Positions 1-8,300 are shown, counted from the stretch's first letter. The stretch: DNA of 64,000 nt from Gammaproteobacteria bacterium (GCA_013152545.1 JAADGF010000022.1:1-64000); one strand, 5' to 3'. Numbers and translations are program-made. The notes: generated by a model not told the origin, from the sequence alone.

Positions 1-222
1 GGTCTCAATGACCACAGCCAATTTGTTTTCTCCGCTCCAGCTCTCTGGGTTTGATGAATCAGCAGGCACAGCCTTCCCCTTTTTACGATAGTTGTTTCGC
101 CAATTATAAAGGGGCGCCCCGGAAATGCCTGTTTCTCGATTTACCTCGGCAACAGACAATGCATTGGGGGGCATCATTTTGCGGACAATCTGTTCTTTAA
201 ACTCTTCTGTGTAGCGTAGCAT
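1..222 (-). CDS. Transposase OrfA-like helix-turn-helix protein (partial, IS3-type)
   Basis: The 74 visible codons start at an ATG at 222 and run off the left edge of the window. The product begins MLRYTEEFKEQIVRKM and continues with a helix-turn-helix of the HTH_Tnp_1 kind: SVAEVNRETGISGAPLYNWR, then a basic RKKGK stretch. This is the usual N-terminal DNA-binding part of IS3/IS911-like OrfA proteins, which bind the element's terminal repeats and act with a DDE OrfB. A second ATG two codons upstream in another frame (near 227) is a less likely start. The exact IS family is uncertain because the catalytic part is not visible. Confidence 0.6.
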   Translation of the reverse strand, partial: MLRYTEEFKEQIVRKMMPPNALSVAEVNRETGISGAPLYNWRNNYRKKGKAVPADSSNPESWSGENKLAVVIET

Positions 223-290
223 TTCATATTCACTTTCCGCCCCCTAGGGAGTATATTTATAAATCAAATCACCGGACATCTATCCTGACA
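1..290 (-). mobile_element. Right-hand end of an insertion sequence running off the window
   Basis: This stretch carries the start of a transposase-type gene on the minus strand (1-222) and about 70 bases of leader in front of it. The probable outer end of the element is near 290: read on the minus strand it begins TGTCAGGATAGATGTCCGG, a form of terminus common for IS3-like elements. The nuclease-like reading frame to its right loses its family-like sequence exactly at this point, which supports the boundary. The other end and any second ORF lie outside the window, so the family and the target duplication cannot be checked. Confidence 0.55.
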
Positions 291-506
291 CAGGGGGTGT
301 ATTAACACAGGAACAAATGAGCAAGTATGATCATATTTATCTTCAAACCAGACAATTGAACCATTAAACTGATTGCAGTCATGTTTGTTAATTTTATTAA
401 AAATTGATGTAACTCCATTTTTACATTCAATAATTATGTATTTTAACCCTCCAACTTCCCACAGCACATCAGGGCCTTTGTTGTAATCTGCTTCTGGTCT
501 CTGACT
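264..506 (-). pseudogene. Fragment of a PD-(D/E)XK nuclease-like protein, cut at both ends
   Basis: Read on the minus strand from 506, about 80 codons are open. The sequence contains GPDVLWEVGGLKYIIIECK, which fits the PD-(D/E)XK nuclease core: an acidic PD turn, a hydrophobic strand and an E-x-K. It continues NGV...NQFNGSIVWFEDKY...FVPVLIHP, a pattern I associate with nuclease-like domains at the end of defence or helicase proteins. The 5' end is lost where the IS4-type element begins (508). The last six codons (DRCPVI) appear to be read from the terminus of the left insertion sequence. A GTG at 467 could serve as a start, but a working protein is unlikely. What the intact gene did is not known; a role in phage defence or restriction is only a guess. 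Confidence 0.55.
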
Positions 507-507
507 G

Positions 508-2027
508 TAATACCGCTTCTTTAAGAAAATACTGCTATGAAATCAAACTAATAGAAACACTAGAGGTTAAACTCTCAGCTTTAATCAGGTAGAATTAAAT
601 TTCGAAGTAAAATCCAATCTGAGCCAAAAGTCTAACCATGATTCATAATATAAAATTATCTGTGAAACAATAAATACAATCTTTTAAAAACTCTATCTTA
701 CAATTGCCGGAATTACCTTTCTCGGATATTTTATCCGCAGAGTGTTTACAACTGTTCATCGAAAATTCACCTCGCAAAAGAAATCGAATTTTTACGCCAT
801 TGGTGACATTGAAAGCATTTATTTCGCAGGTATTGAGCACCGATGGATCATGCCGGCAGGCCGTTAGTCAAGTATTGTCGGAACGCGTAAGCGAGGGTAA
901 AAAAGCAAACTCAATTAACACCAGATCGTATTGCAAAGCAAGAGAAAACTTACCTCTCGAACCATTGATTCAAGCCGTAAAGGAAACGGGAAAAGCATTA
1001 CATGATCAATCTCATCCCTCTTGGCGCTGGAAAGGGCATAATACACTCCTCGTCGATGGAACAACCGTACTGATGCCTGATACAGCGAGCAATCAGCGCG
1101 CATTTCCTCAACAAAGCAATCAAAAGCCAGGGCTCGGTTTTCCTATTGCACGGTTAGTAGGATTGATATCATTGTCTACGGGTTCGGTTCTATCGTATGC
1201 CAAAGACCCTTATCAAGACAAAGGAAGTGGCGAAACATCATTGCTATCGACGCTTTTTGGCGACATTTCGACAAATGACTTGCTCTTAGCGGATCGTTAC
1301 TATTGCACGTGGGCCATCATTGCGCTGCTGTTAAAACAAAACTCGCACATACTTGTCCAGAATCATGCCCAGCGAAAACCAAATTTCTCAGAAGGAGAAA
1401 AACTGGGGGCTAAAGATCATATGATAGATTGGAAAAAGCCAAAAAAAAGCCTGTATAGATGACGGAAGACGATTACCTGGCATTACCTGAAGAAATACGG
1501 ATACGGGAATTTGCCGCTGGTGGAAGAGTCTATGTAACGACACTAATGAACAGTAAGACATACCACAAAAAAACACTAACGAAATTGTATAAAAAACGTT
1601 GGACAATTGAGTTGGATTTTCGCAGCATTAAAACAAACCTGGGGATGGAGGTGCTGCGTTGCAAATCAGCGGAGATGGTGAGAAAAGAAAGCGGTTCATT
1701 TATTGTCTTACAACATGATACGTGCAAATATCGCACGTTCCGCCGTAATGAATAAAAAAACTCCTCGGCAGATTAGTTTCATGACTGCGGTTCAACTATT
1801 TACCAAAATTAAAGTCCAGCTCACATCGCAGACAGGAAAAATATTGGACCATATTATCAAAAGCGTACTTAAAGCGATGACGTCGATCGGTATCGGGAAA
1901 CAAAAAAGGAAAAACCAACCTCGTGCAATAAAACGTCGGCCAAAGGCTTATCCACTATTAACAATACCCAGGAGAGAGGCTTGTAACGCTATAAATTAAA
2001 GGCTTATTTCTTAAAGAAGCAGTATTA
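508..2027 (+). mobile_element. IS4-type insertion sequence, degenerate
   Basis: About 1.52 kb bounded by imperfect inverted repeats at 508-529 and 2006-2027. Of 22 positions, 20 match when the right one is reverse-complemented (core GCTTCTTTAAGAAA). It contains one transposase gene broken by two frameshifts. The left end falls inside the nuclease-like fragment 264-506. I see no convincing target-site duplication (left flank CTCTGACTG, right flank GAATTCATA), so the right flank may have been rearranged after insertion, or the ends are off by a few bases. The transposase damage suggests the copy is immobile unless an intact relative acts in trans. Confidence 0.75.
704..1999 (+). pseudogene. IS4-family transposase, two frameshifts
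   Basis: Three consecutive reading-frame segments make one IS4-type DDE transposase. Segment 704-1462 gives the N-terminus with the first Asp (LLVDGTTVLMPD) and the second Asp (LLLADRYYCTW). Segment 1459-1755, in another frame, carries the third catalytic region YKKRWTIELDFRSIK, matching the Y-(2)-R-(3)-E-(6)-K signature of IS4 enzymes. Segment 1703-1999 returns to the first frame and ends with the typical RAIKRRPKAYPLLTIPR tail. The shifts lie around 1440-1460 (after a run of A) and around 1690. The apparent start is a TTG at 704; the frame is open back to 674. Because there are two shifts in different places, I read this as decay rather than programmed frameshifting, though the first shift follows an A-rich stretch and could be tested. 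Confidence 0.85.
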
Positions 2028-2120
2028 GAATTCATATCCTTATGTCCATCAGAACATAATCAGCCGAAAAATCATTTTGATGTAAAGTTTTTTCATACAA
2101 TACCGATAGATAACTAAGTA

Positions 2121-2311
2121 TTAAACCTAAATTAATCAGTTAAACCGTCGCGAGAGCAGTGATAAGGTGCTTAAGGTACGAGATTTTTTCGGTTATTTTG
2201 GACGAAGACGTATGTATCACCCATACGGGCGAATTCATTATGCTCGAAAAAGTCTTGTAGATTAAGGGCATTAGATGTTCGCAGTAGGGTTAACTGATTA
2301 ATTTAGGTTAA
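2121..2311. repeat. MITE-like inverted-repeat element, family 1, complete copy
   Basis: An element of about 190 bp with near-perfect terminal inverted repeats of about 25 bp: left end TTAAACCTAAATTAATCAG (from 2121), right end CTGATTAATTTAGGTTAA (to 2311). Internal landmarks are GTCGCGAGAGC near 2147 and GTTCGCAGTAG near 2279. The same internal and terminal pieces recur at 6763-6840, 7962-8090 and 50382-50402. There is no open reading frame. The structure fits a non-autonomous miniature transposon or a folded intergenic repeat. The parent transposase is not seen in the window. Confidence 0.7.
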
Positions 2312-2315
2312 AAAC

Positions 2316-2432
2316 CAACTATCACCAGTTAAATCATCGCGAACGCAAGCAAGGGCACTGAAAACAAGGTCAACATGTTCTAGAAATCGTTTAATTATGC
2401 GCTATCGGCGTTTGCACAATTATTAAGCAATC
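2316..2432. repeat. Probable degenerate second copy of repeat family 1
   Basis: Directly after the complete copy, the sequence CAGTTAAATCATCGCGAACGC (20 matching-type positions from 2329) resembles the left part of the family, and GCTATCGGCGTTTGCACAA near 2401 resembles its right part. The middle does not align by eye. This suggests an old tandem or nested insertion. Evidence is weak. Confidence 0.3.
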
Positions 2433-2457
2433 TCAATGCACTCAATTCCTTTGCAGT

Positions 2458-3274
2458 ATGTTGATGCTCATTGGTGTGCACTCATCAGCGAGTGCTGATT
2501 CTGAAGAGGCTCTCATGGGGACAGGTGCACATTTTACGTGGATTGTATTTGATACCTTAAAAGAAGACTTGGAAAAAGTCACAGGACGTAAAACGATGCT
2601 GTTTGGCGAAAACTCCATGCTTGGAGTGGGCTGTAACGCAGACATTAAGGCGGCCAAACAAAACGCTTTAACGCATGAAACCTTTGGCTTTGTATGCTGC
2701 CCCTTGTCCAACGAGAAAATAGAAGAACACCAACTCATTGTATACCCTCTCGCAAAAGAACCCATGCTTATTTTAACCCATGAAAACAACCCGGTTAGCA
2801 ACCTCAGCATTAAACAAGTACGCGACATTTTTCGTGGCGACATCACCAATTTGAAAACAGTTGGCGGCGAAACCAGGCCAAATTGTCCTCGTCACCCGCC
2901 TGCACTGCAAATCAAGACCAGGACATTGGAAAACCATTCTACCCGACGCCAACGAATTTCGCCAAGAGCGCCTCAGTGTAAAAAGTGCGTCCGCCATGAT
3001 CCAACGTATTAATGATTTTAAGGGCGCAATGAGACATACCGGCTCTACCTGGCAATTTAAACCAACAGACAAAGTAAACGTTATCACCGTGAACGGTTAC
3101 CAACCTACCGCTAAAAACCTCAGAACCGGAACATATCCCTTTCATCGGCAAATGTCGGCAATCACAACCAAAAACCCGTCTACCGATATCATTAAGCTAA
3201 TTAAAGAGGCGCAAACCGGACCCGCTTTTCGTCGAGTCGCCAAGCAATATCAATTATTGCCGCTAAACCATTAA
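2458..3274 (+). pseudogene. Periplasmic phosphate-binding-like (PstS-type) protein, frameshifted
   Basis: Two overlapping frames form one PstS-like substrate-binding protein. The first (2458 to about 2870) has a short N-terminus ending in ASA and the typical SIKQVRDIFRGDITNLKTVGGE segment, where type-2 phosphate-binding proteins read QL..IF.G...NW..VGG. The second (about 2865-3274) continues IVLVTRLHCKSRPGHWKTI, then INDFKGAMRHTGSTW, to the C-terminus. A single-base change near 2866-2880 explains the break; a sequencing or assembly error would look the same. The start at 2458 gives a rather short signal sequence, so the true start may lie further upstream. It sits 70 bases before a diguanylate cyclase with a periplasmic sensor, so the pair may once have been a ligand-binding protein and its receptor. 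The ligand is not shown by the sequence. Confidence 0.65.
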
Positions 3275-3345
3275 CCACATTTAATATCCAAGCAATACAA
3301 TGAAATACAAACATTACGCTGAACCTAGTGCTTAACAGGGTTGTT

Positions 3346-4923
3346 ATGTTACCTACCTACCGGTTAAGGCTTATCGCATACACCATACTACTCGTTTCAT
3401 TTTTAACAGCCACGATGGCTTACACTTATATTTATTCACGTGACGTCATTTTAGAAGAAGCAGAAAACAGCGTCACCAATACGTCCCTGTTACTGAATGG
3501 CAATGTGGAATTGGAGGAAAAAGCACTCCAGCGCTATATCGAGCTCGTACGTACTGATTTACGCATAAAAGAATACATGTTCATGTTGGTGAAAGTCGGT
3601 ACCGACAATGAAGCGCTAAAGTCACTTTATGATCAACATTACGGTTGGCTTCCTGTTAAACGACACATTATATTAAGTGCCAATGGTCGTATTTTACTCG
3701 GTAAAGAACATAAAGACCTTGCTCAGACTCTTAAAAAACACATGAAAATCTCCAATCAGGGCATCTTTTACGCGCATTCAGGTAATGCCGTGGAAATGGT
3801 CACCTGGGCACCTGTCTCTTATCAAGCAACCCAACTCGGCATTATCGCCTTGACCCATGCCATTGATCACGAATGGATGGAACGGCACCAACAATATAGC
3901 GGAGGCTACCTGTTTCTCGAAAATAATGGCTCTATTCTATTAAGTAACCTGCCCAGTGCTGAAGGCGAGCTATTTTTGCTAAAAGACGGGCATTTGGATA
4001 TTAACGACGAACTTTATCAAATTCGTCCCATTATATTGTCTTCCAGCAATAACTCGCCTTACCATCTTTGGTATGCAGTTTCCATGCGCTCCCTGCTGGC
4101 TAAATTGGAACGCCATAGCCGCATTGTGCTATTGCTGACACTATCCGGAGCCTGCGCCATATTATGGCTGGGGCTGATCATTGTACGTAACTTTAACAAA
4201 CCGTTATCAGAATTAATGCACATTACACGCTCCGTTGCCAAAGGGCATTTACCGGTTATGACTCAAACCCGAAACAAAAATGAAATTTATATGCTGTCCA
4301 ATCAGTTTGCAGTAATGCTACAAGCTTTACGCGAAAAGCAGGAGGAAATTGATCGCGTTCACCAGGAACTGGAGCAATCAGCTATTACGGACTCATTAAC
4401 ACGGCTGTATAACCGACGTTATTTGCAGGAAATTTTTCCCAGACTGATGTCACAGGCCCAACGCGACCACTTATTCTTAGCAGGAATTTTATTAGATCTT
4501 GATCATTTTAAACAAATCAATGATCGGCACGGCCATCTTGCAGGAGACCACTGTTTAATCCATCTTGCACAGCTGTTAAGGGAAACCTCACGCCCCAACG
4601 ATTATGTGTTTCGCATCGGTGGCGAAGAATTTTTCGTTTTAAGCATTAATGACAATCCGCAAGCCAGCCAGGTTTTAGGGGAAAAAATCAGAAGTTCGCT
4701 AGAAAAACATCCAGCAGCGTTTAAGAACACAATTATCCCCATCACCACAAGCATAGGTATCAGCCATACCGATACCACATTAAAAGCCGAGGATGCATTA
4801 ACTCATTTACTTTACCACGCTGATAAAGCCTTATATCGGGCGAAGGAAAAAGGCAGAAATCAGATACAAATATACCACCACACTGACAGCAAGTCGGACT
4901 CCATTTTCGACAATGCTTCTTAA
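3346..4923 (+). CDS. Membrane-anchored diguanylate cyclase (GGDEF)
   Basis: A 525-residue protein, started here at the ATG at 3346 that follows an AGGG six bases upstream; a GTG at 3328 in the same frame is possible. Transmembrane helix 1 (about 7-25) and helix 2 (about 260-280, LLLTLSGACAILWLGLIIV) enclose a periplasmic sensor of about 230 residues. A HAMP-like linker (FNKPLSELMHITRSVAKG) and a short coiled coil follow, then a C-terminal GGDEF domain. The active-site loop reads GGEEF, so it should make cyclic di-GMP from GTP. The product-inhibition I-site RPND lies five residues before it. The gene follows the frameshifted PstS-like protein in the same direction. The effector and the sensed ligand are unknown. 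Confidence 0.88.
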   Translation: MLPTYRLRLIAYTILLVSFLTATMAYTYIYSRDVILEEAENSVTNTSLLLNGNVELEEKALQRYIELVRTDLRIKEYMFMLVKVGTDNEALKSLYDQHYGWLPVKRHIILSANGRILLGKEHKDLAQTLKKHMKISNQGIFYAHSGNAVEMVTWAPVSYQATQLGIIALTHAIDHEWMERHQQYSGGYLFLENNGSILLSNLPSAEGELFLLKDGHLDINDELYQIRPIILSSSNNSPYHLWYAVSMRSLLAKLERHSRIVLLLTLSGACAILWLGLIIVRNFNKPLSELMHITRSVAKGHLPVMTQTRNKNEIYMLSNQFAVMLQALREKQEEIDRVHQELEQSAITDSLTRLYNRRYLQEIFPRLMSQAQRDHLFLAGILLDLDHFKQINDRHGHLAGDHCLIHLAQLLRETSRPNDYVFRIGGEEFFVLSINDNPQASQVLGEKIRSSLEKHPAAFKNTIIPITTSIGISHTDTTLKAEDALTHLLYHADKALYRAKEKGRNQIQIYHHTDSKSDSIFDNAS

Positions 4924-4999
4924 TATTGGCGCGCTAGTTGATCCTTAATTGGCCTAACGAGAATTCTTGCTTATAACTCAGGCATCAAAAATAAAACCA

Positions 5000-5027
5000 C
5001 CCTACTGACACTACGCTGTCAGTAGGG
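5000..5027. terminator. Perfect 11-bp hairpin after the diguanylate cyclase gene
   Basis: CCCTACTGACA and its exact complement TGTCAGTAGGG enclose a six-base loop (CTACGC). It lies 77 bases after the stop of the cyclase and 134 bases before the next gene. There is no clear run of T after it on either strand, so it could end transcription weakly or be a dyad operator for the downstream gene. Confidence 0.45.
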
Positions 5028-5160
5028 GCGATATATAATCCTAGCGTATTAAAATCTTAATGTATTAAGCTAACATACCAGTTGAATCATAACGAGAGCA
5101 ACTCAACTAATGAGTTTTGATAATAAAAAACTCAATAAAAAATAATCAAACGGAAGAAAA

Positions 5161-5493
5161 ATGTCTGAATCATTAAACAATATCAACAACATTGCTTCAT
5201 TTGCTGGAATGGAATTTTCCACATTCAAGCTTCAAAAAGGAGCTTCTGAGAAAAAAATGCTTGAAGCTGCAAAAAATATGGAGCAAGCGTTTTTATCAAA
5301 GGAAAAAGGGTTTCTTGGCCATGGCGTTCTTAAAGGACACGATGATTTTTACGTAGATATTGTCTTTGCAACCTCTAAAGAAAAAGCAGAAGAACTGTGC
5401 GGGAAATGGATGCAAAATGAATTTGCACTTCAGTATCTTAATTTTATTGACCCTGAGTCTGTTAATATGCGTTTCTGGAAGCGAATCAAGTAA
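5161..5493 (+). CDS. Small dimeric alpha/beta-barrel-like protein (antibiotic-monooxygenase-like)
   Basis: A 110-residue cytosolic protein without signal peptide, preceded by GGAAGAAAA before the ATG. The pattern of two halves, beta-strand then helix then strand (MEFSTFKL...EKKMLEAAKNMEQAF...FLGHGVLKG.DDFYVDIVFATSKEKAEELC), ends with NMRFWKRI. It resembles the ferredoxin-like ABM fold, whose members act as small oxygenases or heme/quinone-modifying enzymes, or have no known activity. No catalytic signature lets me choose. It may be co-transcribed with the YciI-like gene 100 bases downstream. Family assignment is from overall pattern only. Confidence 0.55.
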   Translation: MSESLNNINNIASFAGMEFSTFKLQKGASEKKMLEAAKNMEQAFLSKEKGFLGHGVLKGHDDFYVDIVFATSKEKAEELCGKWMQNEFALQYLNFIDPESVNMRFWKRIK

Positions 5494-5592
5494 ACGGACT
5501 GGAATCATAAGTTTAACGTCAAAAAAACTTCAAATTAAATACTGTACTTTATTTTAGTAACATAGCCTTTTTTAGACAGGAGAATAATTTCG

Positions 5593-5880
5593 ATGTTTAT
5601 CGTGCTACTTAAATTTTCCAACAACAAAGGCCAAGCCAGCCAATTAATGGAAAGCCATAACGAATGGATCAGACAAGGTTTTAATGACGACGTATTTTTG
5701 TTGGTCGGCAGCCTTCAGCCCAGCATAGGTGGTGGAATCCTAGCACACAATACGTCGCTACCGGACCTTCAAAACAGGGTGAACAATGATCCGTTTGTGG
5801 CAGAAAATGTTGTAAACGCGGAAATTCTTGAAATTACGCCGTCTAAAACCGATCAACGGCTACAATTTCTACTCGACTGA
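5593..5880 (+). CDS. YciI-family protein
   Basis: A 95-residue protein with an AGGAGAATAATTTCG ribosome site before the ATG. It has the YCII-domain layout: an N-terminal strand FIVLLKFS, a helix with the conserved His (MESHNEWIRQGF), LLVGSLQPSIGGGILA, then a helix containing DPFV and a final strand (AEILEITP). YciI proteins are small ferredoxin-like dimers with a conserved His-Asp pair whose reaction is mostly unknown. Its neighbour 5161-5493 probably has the same general fold, so the pair may form a two-gene unit. Confidence 0.75.
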   Translation: MFIVLLKFSNNKGQASQLMESHNEWIRQGFNDDVFLLVGSLQPSIGGGILAHNTSLPDLQNRVNNDPFVAENVVNAEILEITPSKTDQRLQFLLD

Positions 5881-6009
5881 GTAATTCTGCACTCTATTTT
5901 TTTGATACAAAAACAACACATGCTCACGACAATAGATAATCACCGGGGAAATCAATGGTAGGTTGGCCGAAATATGAATAGATTAATAGCATCATTTGTC
6001 GATCGATAC

Positions 6010-6342
6010 CTACATTGCACTTAAATAAGACTTTGCTTCTTCACCCGGATCAGGTAACCCGGCAACACGCCATGCCGTTAAACAATTGCAAAATAACTTT
6101 TGCACACAATTAGTATCAATACCTTGCTTACGGCAAAGTAAACTCATTGGCGGCGCCACGTTAAATTCTGAATAATAAGCCCGCAATGCATAAATAAATT
6201 GCCAATGCGCTTCAGTTAATTGATCGATGCCATTCTGTGCCGCAATCAGCAGTGCAACATCTTCATGCCATTGCTGCATATTAAGCAATAAACCATTTTC
6301 ATCTTGCTCCGGTAATACAATATCATACTTTTTCGCCAACAT
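6010..6342 (-). CDS. DsrC/TusE-family protein lacking the C-terminal cysteine
   Basis: A 110-residue protein that matches the DsrC/TusE/DsvC family along its length: ENGLLLNMQQWHEDVALLIAAQNGI, LTEAHWQFIYALRAYYSEFNVAPPMSLLCRKQGID, and a final AWRVAGLPDPGEEAKSYL. In sulfur-relay TusE and in dissimilatory DsrC the chain ends with a mobile arm holding a penultimate Cys that carries persulfide. Here the arm is replaced by GEEAKSYLSAM with no Cys, as in the regulatory-type branch sometimes called RspA. It has other cysteines (LLCRKQ, TNCVQ, LFCNC), which are not the canonical ones. It sits alone, with no dsr or tus genes nearby. A transfer role in thiouridine synthesis is therefore unlikely; a regulatory role is inference. 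Confidence 0.82.
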   Translation of the reverse strand: MLAKKYDIVLPEQDENGLLLNMQQWHEDVALLIAAQNGIDQLTEAHWQFIYALRAYYSEFNVAPPMSLLCRKQGIDTNCVQKLFCNCLTAWRVAGLPDPGEEAKSYLSAM

Positions 6343-7044
6343 TTAATAAGCCCCCATCGCGCCCAGATTAACATCATTCAATTTGTAACTAGGCTGAGTA
6401 GTTACATTCAATTTAAGTATCTGCATGCGCCGATTGATCATCTTCAACGACAAAAAAATTCGCAATACAAGTTTATTTGCTAAATGCTATCCCACCTATA
6501 GGCACATGGCTTTAATGATACCAATCAACCATGTATACCAATAAAGAATAAAAAACACTATATATAGACCTATTAGCTATACTTGTTTTGCTATTGAAAT
6601 CAGAGAATTAGCCACCAAGCAGCAGGTTTGAATAAAATAATTCGCCTCTTTATATTACAAAACACATCCACATTTAAGATGATTTTAGGCTTATAAGACT
6701 TCCAACTGTTGTTTCAGCACAGCATAGGCAAGCAAAGGGTGAACCATTCAATCTAATACATCGGTTGAATTGTCGCGAGAGCGATTAGGCGCTAAAGGTA
6801 AAAAAAATTTTGTTATAGGCGTTCGCAGTAGATTCAACTATTAGCCATTCGTGATGGCAATAGGCACACGAACCGCTAAATTGCCCTTATGGAAACCCAA
6901 CGGGCCAATGGATGGATAAGGTAGGGCTTAGAGAACAGAAGAAGGCCGAGAGAAACAGGGAAGTACGTTAACCTGCACGTTCCCTCCCTGCTCCCTAATA
7001 AGCGCGTTTTCAATACTCAACCGCCGTATTGATAAACTGACCAT
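6343..7044. other. Intergenic region with a repeat copy and a weak hairpin
   Basis: No convincing gene. It holds a copy of repeat family 1 (6763-6840). It also has a dyad at about 6957-6985 (AGGGAA...TTCCCT with an inner CGT/ACG pair), placed where a terminator for the minus-strand gene ending at 7045 would be, although the T run is poor. Confidence 0.5.
6763..6840. repeat. Repeat family 1, shortened copy
   Basis: GGTTGAATTGTCGCGAGAGC at the left and CGTTCGCAGTAGATTCAACT at the right match the inner left and inner right parts of the complete element at 2121-2311, with a shorter middle. GTTGAAT and ATTCAAC form the ends of the remaining inverted repeat. The outer AT-rich terminal part is missing or diverged. 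Confidence 0.55.
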
Positions 7045-7644
7045 TCACGGCTGGCCAAATGTAAAACTGGTTGGTATAACTGTATCAAAATTACACCAGT
7101 TATAGGAGGTTTCTGTATTGCTTCGAATGGTAATAGTAGTTACCCCTGTCTTAAGCACTTTAAATCCCAGTCTTAGTGGCTCATAAAACCCGGTGTATAA
7201 ATAATTACCATGATAAAACCGAATGGCGCCATTTGCATGATCGATATAAGCACTAGGGCCGCTACCTTCACCATATCTTGCGGCATAAACGTCGGCGCGG
7301 TCGCTACCACCGCCAGTCGTATAATAGTATGGTGCGCCTCCACCACAAACAATACTGTCGGCAGGCGCATGCACCCAATAGGTGAAAAAACCGTAAAATA
7401 CGGCTGTTTCGTCCACATATTGGGCCTCCAACATCGTCGGATCGTAGTCTATTTGAATATTACCCCAAATCGTCTGATTAATGTCGGTGGTATCCAGGGC
7501 CAGATTCACGATACTATCCACGTTCAACGTAGTATCTACGGTGCCACCATTTTCAATAGTGATTGTATAGTTGTTTGCGAAAACCGAAACACTGGTTAAC
7601 GAAAACAACAACGAAAAGCCAATCGATAGGAATGTTAATTTCAT
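7045..7644 (-). CDS. Secreted protein of unknown function, cohesin-like pattern
   Basis: The chosen start is the ATG at 7644, 8 bases after AAGGAG; a longer frame begins at 7665. The 199-residue product has a clear signal peptide (MKLTFLSIGFSLLFSLTSVSVFA) and a mature all-beta region. Patterns such as NVDSIVNLALDT, GNIQIDYDPTMLEAQYV and LRLGFKVLKTGVTTITIRS resemble cohesin-like or bacterial adhesion modules, in which a strand ends in a YDP turn and the domain closes with a G-x-T-x-I strand. There are four cysteines in the mature part. I see no anchoring signal. The substrate or partner is unknown; it stands alone between repeats. Confidence 0.6.
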   Translation of the reverse strand: MKLTFLSIGFSLLFSLTSVSVFANNYTITIENGGTVDTTLNVDSIVNLALDTTDINQTIWGNIQIDYDPTMLEAQYVDETAVFYGFFTYWVHAPADSIVCGGGAPYYYTTGGGSDRADVYAARYGEGSGPSAYIDHANGAIRFYHGNYLYTGFYEPLRLGFKVLKTGVTTITIRSNTETSYNWCNFDTVIPTSFTFGQP

Positions 7645-7961
7645 AAGGTGTTCTCCTTTTTCCATGTTTTCCGCTCAGCTAAATAAAGCGAAACCGCGCT
7701 CTATAAACAAGAACAGTGCAATCCATAATCACATCTGCGTAACAACTTCGGACGAACTTAAAGCAGTATTGCCGTTTAATCTATGAAGCAATAATATTTT
7801 GAATATAAACCTATAACCAGCATTATCCAAGTAATATTTTGTAATAATTAAATCACCAAGCACAGAAAAATCGCCTCAAATAAATCGCAAAAACCCAAAC
7901 ACAGACATAGAGACTCTAGGAGCCATTGTGAGAAATGTTTTTTGTAGACAAATATATCCGT

Positions 7962-8090
7962 GGCGTTTGGGATTTTTTGGACGACAGCGTATCACCCACC
8001 CATACGGTGAGTTCAGAAAACCCCAATAAGTCTTTTAAATTCTGTGCTATCGGCGGTCGCAGTAGATTCAACTGAGTAATTTAGGTTTAA
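7962..8090. repeat. Repeat family 1, copy with intact right end
   Basis: It begins near GCGTTTGGGATTTTTTGGA and shares the inner segment TCACCCACCCATACGG with the complete copy (there TCACCCATACGGG). It ends GCGGTCGCAGTAGATTCAAC followed by TGAGTAATTTAGGTTTAA at 8090. The left terminal repeat is not visible. It is oriented as the complete copy at 2121-2311. Confidence 0.55.
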
Positions 8091-8214
8091 GTGTGTGTCA
8101 TATTTAATTCACGTTAATTTAATTAATGTGAATTTGTAAGGCTCAGCCTGATTTTTTATATACACAGCACTGACTCAAATTGCCTATGACTTGTTCGCGA
8201 ACAAGGAGGAACGC

Positions 8215-8300
8215 AGCGTTTACAGACAGGTTAAAATAAGTGCTTTTGATGCAGCAATCGGTAAATCAAAGGAACGAGTCGTTGGCGCCTGTAAAGCAAT
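8215..8300. repeat. Short inverted repeat related to repeat family 2
   Basis: GTTTACAGACAGG on the left and GCGCCTGTAAAGCAATAACG on the right form an imperfect inverted repeat. The right side shares CTGTAAAGCAATAA with the left terminus of the element at 21852-22037. It ends about where the trpC coding region ends (8305), so it could also affect trp mRNA ends. Confidence 0.4.

Noticed and set aside
2028-2110. Short minus-strand frame (VLYEKTLHQNDFSADYVLMD) right of the IS4-type element
   Set aside because: It might be the upstream half of the interrupted nuclease, but it meets a stop before the IS boundary and its frame does not join, so I could not connect it.
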